Below are positions 33,359-41,000 of a DNA stretch of 49,434 nt, in pieces. Within the stretch, counting starts at the first letter, position 1; every line of letters starts with the position of its first letter. A program made the translations under genes and the position numbers. Source of the DNA: Anaerolineaceae bacterium UBA1363 (GTDB lineage: Bacteria > Chloroflexota > Anaerolineae > Anaerolineales > Anaerolineaceae). Where the stretch lies: the NCBI GenBank assembly GCA_002306055.1, contig DBRR01000035.1, positions 1 through 49,434 on the forward strand, given 5' to 3'. A model generated the notes under the pieces. The model was not told the DNA's origin, made no database searches, and was given only the letters and a program-made list of their open reading frames with translations.

Positions 33359-34678
33359 ATGGAAAGAACTTTCATTCAAGACCTGAGGGCAAAAATCGGT
33401 CAGCAGGTCACACTAAAGGGTTGGCTGCAGACCCTGCGCGATCAAAAGAGCATGCAGTTCCTGATCCTGCGCGACAGGACCGGATTGGTGCAGGTAGCTC
33501 ACTGGAAAAAGGGCAACCCCGAACTGGCAGAAGCTATTTCTACCCTTGGGACAGAATCCGCGTTGACAATTACGGGGAAAGTAGTCGAGAATGCGGTCGT
33601 TAAGCTTGGCGGCATTGAGGTTCAGCTCGAATCGTTGACCATTGAAAACAACGCAGAACTTCCTTTGCCCTTCGAACCCTTTGCAGAGACCCTGCCCGAC
33701 CAGGATTATCGCATGGATTGGCGCTACCTGGACCTCCGCCGCGAACGTAATCGCCTGATCTTTGAAATCCAGACCTGCGCTGAACAAGCCATGCGCGAGT
33801 ATTGGATCCAAAACGGTTTCATCGAAGTCCATTCTCCCAAGATCATGGGAGCTCCAAGCGAAAGCGGCGCGGAACTATTTAAAGTGGAATACTTCGACCG
33901 CACTGCCTACCTTGCGCAATCACCCCAGTTCTACAAGCAGATGGCGCAGGCAGCCGGATTTGAACGCATTTTTGAGATTGGACCAGTCTTCCGGGCTGAC
34001 CCCTCTTTTACCTCCCGCCATATGACAGAATTCACCGGCGTGGACTTTGAAATCTCCTGGATCGAAAGTCATGAAGACGTGATGGCTTTCACAGAAAAGT
34101 GGCTGGCGTATGTTTACCAGGCAGTCAATACGAAATTTCACGATGCTATCAAAGAGTATTTCGAAGTCGAATTCGAAGTACCCACTGTCCCCTTCCCGCG
34201 CCTGACGATGTCAGAAGCGTTTCAGATTTTAAAGAGGATGGATTACAAGCTCCCTCCTGAACGCAAGGGAGACCTTGACCCTGGTGCGGAGCGCACCCTC
34301 GGCGATTATGTAAAGCAAAACTTCGGGCATGACTTCGTGTTTGTCAAAGATTGGCCGTTCACTGTACGACCTTTTTATCACATGCTCCACGAGGACAACC
34401 CCAGTCTGACCAAGAGCTTCGATCTTCTGGGACGCGGGTTGGAAATTACCACTGGAGCCCAACGGGAACACCGCTATGAAAAATTGACACAACAAGCTCT
34501 CGATAAGGGCTTGACGCTCGAACCGATCCAGAACTATTTGAACTTCTTCCGCTATGGCTGTCCGCCGCACGGCGGTCTCGGGTTGGGACTTAGCCGTCTT
34601 TTGATGGTCATGCTCAATCTTCCCTCAATCCGGGATGCTGTTTACTTGTTCAGAGGACCAAACCGACTGGAGCCTTAG
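33359..34678 (+). CDS. aspS: Aspartate--tRNA ligase, archaeal/non-discriminating type
   Basis: 439 residues, far shorter than the ~590 of standard bacterial AspRS because the GAD insertion domain is missing. The OB-fold anticodon domain (GWLQTLRDQKSMQFLILRD) is followed by class II motifs: motif 2 FRADPSFTSRHMTEFTGVDFE and motif 3 GGLGLGLSRLLM. This is the archaeal AspRS2 type, usually able to charge tRNA-Asn as well, which then requires GatCAB to make Asn-tRNA-Asn; no gat genes are in the window. It lies 5 bp after meaB and 8 bp before the acetyltransferase gene. Confidence 0.93.
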   Translation: MERTFIQDLRAKIGQQVTLKGWLQTLRDQKSMQFLILRDRTGLVQVAHWKKGNPELAEAISTLGTESALTITGKVVENAVVKLGGIEVQLESLTIENNAELPLPFEPFAETLPDQDYRMDWRYLDLRRERNRLIFEIQTCAEQAMREYWIQNGFIEVHSPKIMGAPSESGAELFKVEYFDRTAYLAQSPQFYKQMAQAAGFERIFEIGPVFRADPSFTSRHMTEFTGVDFEISWIESHEDVMAFTEKWLAYVYQAVNTKFHDAIKEYFEVEFEVPTVPFPRLTMSEAFQILKRMDYKLPPERKGDLDPGAERTLGDYVKQNFGHDFVFVKDWPFTVRPFYHMLHEDNPSLTKSFDLLGRGLEITTGAQREHRYEKLTQQALDKGLTLEPIQNYLNFFRYGCPPHGGLGLGLSRLLMVMLNLPSIRDAVYLFRGPNRLEP

Positions 34679-34686
34679 GAGCACTG

Positions 34687-35238
34687 ATGCCTTACCTTTA
34701 CGGTCACAACCTTCGCCTGCGTTCTGCTGAACGAACGGATATTCCGCAATTCCTGCGCTGGGTCAACGATCCGGAAGTCGTCGAGAACCTCGAAGTCTAC
34801 GCCCCCTTAGGGGCATTAGAAGAAGAAGGCTGGTTCGACGCAATGAAAGCACGCCCAATCGATGAACACGCGCTGGTGATTGAAGTACACCCTGAAGGCA
34901 GCGATGATAAGTGGGTTGTGATTGGCAACACATCTTTCTTTCCAATCAATCAAAAAGCGCGCTCGGCTGAAATTGGGATCATGATTGGTGAGAAGGATTA
35001 CTGGAACAAAGGTTACGGCACTGAGGTAATGCGTACAATGTGCCGTTATGGATTTGAAGAACTCAATCTAAACCGTATCTGGCTGAGAGTTTACGATACC
35101 AACCCGAGAGCCAGAAAAGCTTATGAGAAAGCCGGATTTGTCTACGAAGGCACTTTACGCCAGGCCGAGTACAAACATGGATGTTACATGGATGTCCACG
35201 TAATGAGCATTTTGAAATCGGATTGGATCAAAAGCTGA
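34687..35238 (+). CDS. GNAT family N-acetyltransferase (RimJ/RimL-like)
   Basis: 183-residue acetyltransferase of the RimJ/RimL/SpeG-like GNAT group. Conserved segments: LRLRSAERTDIPQFLRWVNDPEV at the start, the acetyl-CoA loop region EIGIMIGEKDYWNKGYGTEV, and the C-terminal RVYDTNPRARKAYEKAGFVYEGTLRQ. Its acceptor is unknown. GGAG immediately follows the aspS stop and serves as ribosome binding site. Confidence 0.9.
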   Translation: MPYLYGHNLRLRSAERTDIPQFLRWVNDPEVVENLEVYAPLGALEEEGWFDAMKARPIDEHALVIEVHPEGSDDKWVVIGNTSFFPINQKARSAEIGIMIGEKDYWNKGYGTEVMRTMCRYGFEELNLNRIWLRVYDTNPRARKAYEKAGFVYEGTLRQAEYKHGCYMDVHVMSILKSDWIKS

Positions 35239-35255
35239 AAGGAATGCATTAACAG

Positions 35256-36245
35256 ATGACCACTGGTAAGACTCTGTACAGTTCGCTCTATGGTAATATC
35301 CGCCTTTTTGCTGGAACGGCTTCCCCTGATCTGGCCCAGGAGATTGCTGACAACCTTGGGTTGGAGCTTTGCGGCCGGGATGTGGTTGAATTTACCAATG
35401 AGAACCTTTTTGTCAAACTGCACGCCTCAGTGCGCGGGCAGGATTGTTACATCATCCAGACGACCTCCATGCCAGTTCATCGCAACCTGATGGAATTGTT
35501 GATCCTTGCACAAACGCTCAAACTGGACTCAGCCGGACGTATCACGCTGGTCTTCCCATATATGTGCTATGGGCGTTCAGACCGCAAGGACCAACCGCGC
35601 GTTCCGATTACTGCCAAATTGGTGGCGCAGATGATGGAAACAGCTGGCGCGGATCGCTATATCACCATGGACCTTCACGCCGGACAGATTCAAGGGTTCT
35701 TCGATATCCCTGGGGATGTGCTTTCTGCTTACCATATCCTAAAACCTTATTTACTCGGGCTTGTCCCCAACCTCACCAATCCCGTCCTGCTGACAGCTGA
35801 CCTTGGCTTTGCCAAGCAAGGCAGACGATATGCTCAGGCTCTCAATATCCCCCTGGCATTTATCGAAAAACGCCGCATTGACAATAAAGATCACACCCAG
35901 GCTCTCAACCTGATCGGAGATGTCCATGGGCGGGATGTGCTGTTAATTGACGATGAAATCGATACCGGCGGCTCGATCGCCCAGGCGGTGCAGGTAGCGA
36001 AGTTGAACGGTGCCAGGGATGTCTATGTTGTTTTCATCCATCCCGTTCTCTCACCCTCTGCATCCGAACGCCTGGTTGCACTGCCAGTAAAACAATTCAT
36101 TACCACCAACACCATCCCCATATCTCTCGAACAGAAAGCGCTGTTCGGCGACCGTCTGACCATCCTCAGTATTGGTCCCCTGCTGGCAGAGGTCATTAAA
36201 CGGGCAAATGAGGGCACAAGCGTTGGGGCAATGTTTAATGAATAA
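35256..36245 (+). CDS. prs: Ribose-phosphate pyrophosphokinase
   Basis: Makes PRPP from ribose 5-phosphate and ATP. The 329-residue protein has an N-terminal LFAGTASPDLAQEIADNLG, the GRSDRKDQPR ATP loop, FIEKRRIDNKDH (catalytic flexible loop) and the PRPP loop DVLLIDDEIDTGGSI, slightly different from the common DDMIDTAGT. The spacing to GNAT is 17 bp, with AAAGGAA as ribosome binding site. Confidence 0.93.
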   Translation: MTTGKTLYSSLYGNIRLFAGTASPDLAQEIADNLGLELCGRDVVEFTNENLFVKLHASVRGQDCYIIQTTSMPVHRNLMELLILAQTLKLDSAGRITLVFPYMCYGRSDRKDQPRVPITAKLVAQMMETAGADRYITMDLHAGQIQGFFDIPGDVLSAYHILKPYLLGLVPNLTNPVLLTADLGFAKQGRRYAQALNIPLAFIEKRRIDNKDHTQALNLIGDVHGRDVLLIDDEIDTGGSIAQAVQVAKLNGARDVYVVFIHPVLSPSASERLVALPVKQFITTNTIPISLEQKALFGDRLTILSIGPLLAEVIKRANEGTSVGAMFNE

Positions 36246-36250
36246 GCGAA

Positions 36251-37078
36251 GTGCCTGAACTTCCTGAAGTTGAAACCATCGCGAGAAACTTAAGACGGGG
36301 CACCGATGGTGCTTCGTCTTTAATTGGACAGACTATTCTGAGCGCTCGTCTGCTTTGGCCGCGAACACTGGCGGAACCAGATATGGAGACGTTTCAGGCA
36401 CTACTCCCGGGACAATCGGTACAAGATATCGGACGAAGAGCCAAATTCCTGACCATAACCCTCTCCGAATCGATATTGGTATTCCACCTGCGTATGAGTG
36501 GTGACCTGAGGATGGAACCGTCTGAATCACCTCTCGAAAAACATGATCGCATGGTGCTGGATTTTACTTCTGGGTGGCGCCTCAGCTTTAACGACACACG
36601 GAAATTTGGCAGAGTCTGGCTTGTGTATGACACACTTGCCATATTCGCTGCTTTGGGACCAGAACCTGATGACCCTGCGTTGACACCAGCAAAATTCCAT
36701 GAAATGTTGCGGGAGAGGAAGCGGGCGATAAAGCCGTTATTGCTGGATCAACACTTTCTGGCTGGATTGGGAAATATCTACACCGATGAAGCACTTTTCA
36801 GAGCCAGCATACACCCCCTGCAATCCAGTGAAACCCTCGACGAACAGGATGCCGCCAGGCTTCTGGAAGCCATCCGATTCACCCTGGCAAGCGGGATTGA
36901 ATCCAACGGCGCCAGTATCGACTGGGTCTACCGCGGAGGGGATTTTCAGAACCATTTCCAGGTGTATCAACGGTCAGGCAAGCCTTGCCCACGCTGCGGG
37001 CAGCCGATCAATAAAATTCTTGTAGGTCAAAGAGGTACCCATTTTTGCCCGAACTGCCAGAAGCTAAAAGGAGCTTAA
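36251..37078 (+). CDS. mutM: Formamidopyrimidine-DNA glycosylase
   Basis: Excises oxidised purines such as 8-oxoguanine. The 275-residue protein begins (after Met) with the catalytic PELPEVETI (P2 nucleophile, E3), contains the conserved GRRAKFL lysine loop, the H2TH region (LLDQHFLAGLGNIYTDEALF), and a C-terminal zinc finger CPRCGQ ... CPNCQ with all four cysteines. Start is GTG 36251, only 5 bp after prs; the conserved N-terminus leaves no alternative. Confidence 0.96.
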   Translation: MPELPEVETIARNLRRGTDGASSLIGQTILSARLLWPRTLAEPDMETFQALLPGQSVQDIGRRAKFLTITLSESILVFHLRMSGDLRMEPSESPLEKHDRMVLDFTSGWRLSFNDTRKFGRVWLVYDTLAIFAALGPEPDDPALTPAKFHEMLRERKRAIKPLLLDQHFLAGLGNIYTDEALFRASIHPLQSSETLDEQDAARLLEAIRFTLASGIESNGASIDWVYRGGDFQNHFQVYQRSGKPCPRCGQPINKILVGQRGTHFCPNCQKLKGA

Positions 37079-37079
37079 T

Positions 37080-37853
37080 ATGTATGACAAACTCGCTTCG
37101 ATCTACGATTACTTCGTCAACTGGGACGACCGGCTTGCCTATGAACTCCCCTTTTTGGAGCAACAATTGCGTGCTCTTGGGAAAGACCCCTCCCAAATTC
37201 GGGTGATGGATGCTGCTTGCGGCACCGGGCATCACGCGATCGCCCTGGCGAACATCGGGTTTCAAATGTTCGGTTCGGACCTGCACCCCGAGATGGTCAG
37301 CATGGCTGATGCGAATGCCAAGGCTGCAGGTGAAAAAGTGACCTTCCGAACAGCAGGCTTCGGGAGCATCAACGAAACCTTCAAGCAGCCTGGGGAGTTT
37401 GACGCGGTTTTGTGCCTGGGAAATTCCCTCCCCCACGTTGCGTCTGAGCAGGACCTCAAAAAAGCTCTGCAAGACTTCAAGGAGCTCCTCCGTCCAGGAG
37501 GTATGCTTTTGCTTCAAATGCGCAATTTTGATCTGGTAATGGGAGAGAAAAAACGCTGGATGGAACCACAAACTGTGAAGGAAGGTACAACTGAATGGCT
37601 TTTCATCCGTTTTTACGACTTTGAAGCCGACGGCAAGATCCAGTTCAACATCCTCTCTCTTCATCGAAAACCAAACGCCCCCTGGCATACCCAGCTCACA
37701 TCCACCCACCTTTTGCCGATTTTTTCAGAGAAGCTTAAAGCAGAACTGGGCACTTTAGGATTCAGAGATATCCGGCTCTATGGCAACCTTGCTGCTGCGC
37801 CTTATGAACCTGGCTCCAGCGGTGACATGGTGCTCATCGCTTTCAAAGCCTAA
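37080..37853 (+). CDS. Class I SAM-dependent methyltransferase
   Basis: 257 residues. MYDKLASIYDYFVNWDDR is a frequent N-terminus in this group; motif I is VMDAACGTGHHAIALA, followed by GSDLHPEM (acidic residue binding the ribose) and DAVLCLGNSLPHV. Substrate unknown. It starts 1 bp after mutM with AAAAGGAG as ribosome binding site, and is the last gene of the mcmA2-led operon. A weak hairpin (AACCTT/AAGGTT, 37854-37872) follows. Confidence 0.88.
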   Translation: MYDKLASIYDYFVNWDDRLAYELPFLEQQLRALGKDPSQIRVMDAACGTGHHAIALANIGFQMFGSDLHPEMVSMADANAKAAGEKVTFRTAGFGSINETFKQPGEFDAVLCLGNSLPHVASEQDLKKALQDFKELLRPGGMLLLQMRNFDLVMGEKKRWMEPQTVKEGTTEWLFIRFYDFEADGKIQFNILSLHRKPNAPWHTQLTSTHLLPIFSEKLKAELGTLGFRDIRLYGNLAAAPYEPGSSGDMVLIAFKA

Positions 37854-37870
37854 AACCTTGCTGTAAAAGG

Positions 37871-38881
37871 TTAGACCGAACTATTGCGCAAAGAAGGTTT
37901 GATGCGCTTCTTGTTCTCACGCCACCATTGGACCGTATCAGCAACTGTCTCCGTGAGCGGTCGGTGGCGATAACCCAATTCTGTTTCTGCTTTACGACAC
38001 GTGATTCTTGAATTGCTTAGCAGGGTTTCGATGGCATATTTGGTGATTTGGGGGCGCGTGCGAGTGATCTTGTAATAAAGCTCCGCCAGCGGCGCAATGA
38101 ACTTGACAAACCAACCCGGGATCTTAATCTCGAGTGATCGTATACCGGCTGCTGCCTGTACCAGTCGCCTATAGTCACTGACAGTCACCTGGGTTCCCGA
38201 AAGCAAGTAGGTTTCTCCCTTCCGCCCCCTAGTGGCAGCAAGGATATGCCCTTCGGCGACATCCCTCACATCCACAAAATCAAATGCTCCGTCGGTGGAA
38301 ATGGAAGGTGATTTTTGCATCCATTGCAGGAACATCTCGCCCATTTCTGAGCGACGATAATCAAAGGGTCCAATCACGCCTGTTGGCAAAACTATTACTG
38401 CATCCAACCCCTTTTTTGCAGCTTCCTGAACCAGTGCTGAAGCAATCGCTTTCGTCCGGTCATAAGCACCTGAGGGATTTGTCTGGTCAAACGCTATTGT
38501 TTCATCAATCGTGGTGTTGCCCTCAGGACGACCCAGCGCGTGGATAGAGCTGGTATAGACCAATCGTCGCGCACCCATCTCACGGCAGGCTTGGATCACA
38601 TTGCGTGTCCCTTCCACATTAACCCTGTACATCAATTCGTATTTGTCGGAGGTGATAGCCACCAGCGCTGCCATGTGAAAGACCAGGTCCACTCCCTGCA
38701 TTGCCTTTCGCAGTTGTTCAAGGTCAAGGATATTGCCCTCCACTTTTTCACAATCGAGACCTTCCAGTGAAGAAACGTCCTCACCAGGCAGCACCAAAAC
38801 GCGTACTTCCTCACCTTTTTCAAGCAAGGCACGGACAAGTACGTTCCCGAGATGCCCTGCGCCACCAGTTACCAAAATCAT
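37871..38881 (-). CDS. NAD-dependent epimerase/dehydratase-like (extended SDR) protein
   Basis: 336 residues. Rossmann motif TGGAGHLGNVL at residues 5-15, FHMAALVA, and the active-site YDRTK (YxxxK) with upstream VYTSSIHALG supplying the Ser. Closest in style to dihydroflavonol reductase/3-beta-hydroxysteroid dehydrogenase-like extended SDRs; substrate unknown. ATG 38881 overlaps the stop of the TetR gene (ATGA), so the two are coupled and presumably co-regulated by that TetR protein. Confidence 0.88.
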   Translation of the reverse strand: MILVTGGAGHLGNVLVRALLEKGEEVRVLVLPGEDVSSLEGLDCEKVEGNILDLEQLRKAMQGVDLVFHMAALVAITSDKYELMYRVNVEGTRNVIQACREMGARRLVYTSSIHALGRPEGNTTIDETIAFDQTNPSGAYDRTKAIASALVQEAAKKGLDAVIVLPTGVIGPFDYRRSEMGEMFLQWMQKSPSISTDGAFDFVDVRDVAEGHILAATRGRKGETYLLSGTQVTVSDYRRLVQAAAGIRSLEIKIPGWFVKFIAPLAELYYKITRTRPQITKYAIETLLSNSRITCRKAETELGYRHRPLTETVADTVQWWRENKKRIKPSLRNSSV

Positions 38882-39474
38882 TCCTTACCTCCAATTCCTT
38901 CAAGTAGGATTTTCAAGCCTTCAGAAGTGATGGCAGGCCAGTCCGCTTTTTCTTGGTCATAAGCCGCTTCCAGCAAATAGCCCATGGCAACCGCAACCAG
39001 CAATTTTGCCATCACTTCGCTTTCGATATCCTTGCGGATCGAGCCATCAGACTTGCCAGTATCGATTATTCGAATAAAAAATCCGATGAAATACCGATAC
39101 GGCTCTATCGCTATCTTCCAGATTGCTGGGTCAGCCATCGACTGCCGCCAAAAATCGACAAGCATCGGAAAGCCTTTTGGGATCGCCTCAAAAGCAGAAG
39201 CAAATTGGTATGGTAAATTTAATAAAACCTCTTTGAGGTTACTCTTCATTGGAATGGATTTGCTCAGGACGGTTTGCATCAGATCGTTTGCCCATTTTTC
39301 GATCAAGGTCAAAAAAAGCACCTGCTTGGTCTCAAAGTAGTAATAAAAGGAGCCTTTACTCACTCCGGCATGTTTGCAGATATCATTGACAGATGTCGCG
39401 TCATAACCCTTTTCCAGGAAAAGCGTTGCTGCAGACTCCAGTAAGTTATCACGAGACGAAAGTTTATTTTCCAT
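38878..39474 (-). CDS. TetR/AcrR family transcriptional regulator
   Basis: 198 residues. The N-terminal helix-turn-helix is typical: LLESAATLFLEKGYDATSVN, then DICKHAGVSKGSFYYYF. The ligand-binding C-terminal domain is divergent, as usual. ATG 39474 follows AGAAGGAG; a longer upstream frame runs through the operator and promoter and is rejected. A perfect palindrome at 39491-39518 covers the likely transcription start, so the protein probably represses its own gene and the coupled SDR gene. Confidence 0.92.
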   Translation of the reverse strand: MENKLSSRDNLLESAATLFLEKGYDATSVNDICKHAGVSKGSFYYYFETKQVLFLTLIEKWANDLMQTVLSKSIPMKSNLKEVLLNLPYQFASAFEAIPKGFPMLVDFWRQSMADPAIWKIAIEPYRYFIGFFIRIIDTGKSDGSIRKDIESEVMAKLLVAVAMGYLLEAAYDQEKADWPAITSEGLKILLEGIGGKE

Positions 39475-39490
39475 GAAACTCCTTCTAAGA

Positions 39491-39518
39491 AAATTAAACC
39501 GACCAGTCGGTTTAATTT
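39491..39518. promoter_or_regulatory. TetR-type operator
   Basis: AAATTAAACCGAC, two central bases (CA), GTCGGTTTAATTT: perfect 13-bp arms. Core ACCGACCAGTCGGT is like many TetR-family operators. It lies 17 bp upstream of the tetR ATG and overlaps the -10 and predicted start site. Confidence 0.8.
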
Positions 39519-39543
39519 GAACAGCAAACAGCTCAACTGTCAA
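39515..39543 (-). promoter_or_regulatory. Promoter of the tetR-SDR operon
   Basis: Minus strand: perfect TTGACA (39538-39543), 17-bp spacer and TCAAAT (39515-39520). The predicted start, near 39508, falls at the middle of the operator. Confidence 0.55.
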
Positions 39544-39611
39544 GCTGAACACTCCACAATTGAAAAGCTGTGCAAACACACGTTTTGGTAAAGAAAACTT
39601 CGGGAGTTCGG

Positions 39612-39617
39612 TATAAT
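39612..39617 (+). promoter_or_regulatory. -10 box of rpiB
   Basis: TATAAT in TTCGGTATAATGA, 28 bp before the rpiB ATG. No -35 is recognisable. Confidence 0.4.
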
Positions 39618-39645
39618 GATAACAATTCAACCAAGTGAGGTAACT

Positions 39646-40170
39646 ATGAAAATCGCAATCGGTTCCGATCACACGGGTTTGGCGCTAAAAGAAGTAATCA
39701 AGGCCTATCTTGATAGCCGCATGATCCCTTATGAAGATTTTGGCACCCACACACCGGAAAGTTGTGACTATCCACGCATTGCTGAGATTGTCTGCAAAGC
39801 AATCCTCTCCTCAGAGTTTGACCGTGGAATCCTGATCTGCGGGACTGGTATTGGCATGTCGATCGCAGCCAACAAGATCCCCAACATTCGGGCTGCAGCC
39901 TGCAGCGAACCCTATTCTGCCATTCTCTCAAAGCGGCACAATAATAGCAACGTCCTCTGCCTGGGAGCCAGGGTGGTGGCAAGTGGTTTGGCAACCCTGA
40001 TTACCGAAGGCTGGTTGAACGCCTCGTTTGAGGGCGGGCGCCACGAACGGCGCGTGGACATGCTGACCCGGATAGAACAGCGCTATGCCATCCCGGTTGT
40101 GCCTCACCCGGTGAAAGAAGACGACACGAATCCGCTCCCGACCGCAGACGCACCTGTCAGCGACAATTAA
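39646..40170 (+). CDS. rpiB: Ribose 5-phosphate isomerase B
   Basis: Interconverts ribulose and ribose 5-phosphate (RpiB/LacAB family). In the 174-residue protein: MKIAIGSDHTGLALK (D8, H9), the catalytic Cys65 in ILICGTGIGMSIAANK, and the GGRHERRV phosphate-binding segment. The last ~25 residues (VPHPVKEDDTNPLP...) are a non-conserved tail. ATG 39646 follows GAGG; an in-frame ATG at 39616 overlaps the -10 box. Confidence 0.95.
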   Translation: MKIAIGSDHTGLALKEVIKAYLDSRMIPYEDFGTHTPESCDYPRIAEIVCKAILSSEFDRGILICGTGIGMSIAANKIPNIRAAACSEPYSAILSKRHNNSNVLCLGARVVASGLATLITEGWLNASFEGGRHERRVDMLTRIEQRYAIPVVPHPVKEDDTNPLPTADAPVSDN

Positions 40171-40248
40171 CAAATACTAAATTGGATAAGAAGCTTGTCT
40201 TACAAATAAGTTTTGTAGCAATTGCCCCAAGCAGGCTTATTGCATTTT

Positions 40249-40254
40249 TATAAT
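40249..40254 (+). promoter_or_regulatory. -10 box of the AIM24-like gene
   Basis: TATAAT, 14 bp before the ATG at 40269, giving a leader of only about 8 nt that still contains AGGA. Confidence 0.4.
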
Positions 40255-40268
40255 TGTGAAAGGATATT

Positions 40269-40949
40269 ATGAAATACAAGGTTTTTGGTGATAAATTACC
40301 CGCAGTCAGCTTGCAGTTCGAAGCTAATGAAGCCATCTACACTCAGTCAGGTGGCATGACCTGGATGACCGACAATTTCAGGATGGAAACCAATGTACGT
40401 GGTGGTCTGATGAAAGGGCTCGGACGCATGCTGTCTGGTGAGTCCCTGTTCATGGCTACCTACACCGCCCTCGCCAGCGGCGCTGAGATGACCCTTGCTT
40501 CTTCATTTCCCGGAGCCATTATAGCCCTGGAGCTGGATGGCAGCATGGATTACATCGCCCAAAAAGCCGCCTTTTTGTGTGCGACTCCTGGCATTGAGCT
40601 TTCCACACATGTTACCAAGCTTAAAGCAGGCATTTTTGGCGGCGAAGGCTTCATTATGCAGCGGCTGAGCGGTCGCGGAATTGTATTCCTCGAGCTCGAT
40701 GGAACTGTTGTCGAGAAAGATCTCGCTCCTGGTGAACGCCTCAAAGTCGACACCGGCAATCTTGCCTTGTTTGAATCCCGGATATCCTATGACGTCGAAA
40801 CCGTCAAAGGTTTTACCAATGTGCTCTTCGGTGGTGAGGGATTGTTCCTGAGCAGCATTCAGGGTCCCGGAAAGGTCTGGCTGCAGTCAATCAATGCTGC
40901 CAGCTTTGCCGCCAAGATCCTGCCGTACATGCCTCATCAAAAGGATTAA
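40269..40949 (+). CDS. AIM24 / TIGR00266 family protein
   Basis: 226-residue member of the AIM24 family, a beta-rich trimeric fold found widely in bacteria and in mitochondria, of unknown biochemical function. Recognisable parts: EAIYTQSGGMTWMTDNFRMET near the start, GGEGFIMQRLSGRG, and LFGGEGLFLSSIQGPGKVWLQS near the end. Single gene with its own short leader; convergent with elp3 and sharing a terminator with it. Confidence 0.88.
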   Translation: MKYKVFGDKLPAVSLQFEANEAIYTQSGGMTWMTDNFRMETNVRGGLMKGLGRMLSGESLFMATYTALASGAEMTLASSFPGAIIALELDGSMDYIAQKAAFLCATPGIELSTHVTKLKAGIFGGEGFIMQRLSGRGIVFLELDGTVVEKDLAPGERLKVDTGNLALFESRISYDVETVKGFTNVLFGGEGLFLSSIQGPGKVWLQSINAASFAAKILPYMPHQKD

Positions 40950-40963
40950 GATCGGACTGACAG

Positions 40964-41000
40964 AAAACACCGCTGGTGTGTCGAACGCCAGCGGTGTTTT
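40964..41000. terminator. Bidirectional terminator between the AIM24-like gene and elp3
   Basis: AAAACACCGCTGG (40964-40976) pairs perfectly with CCAGCGGTGTTTT (40988-41000) around an 11-nt loop. The stem ends in T-runs on both strands, so it serves both genes. It overlaps the last two bases of the elp3 stop codon. Confidence 0.85.
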
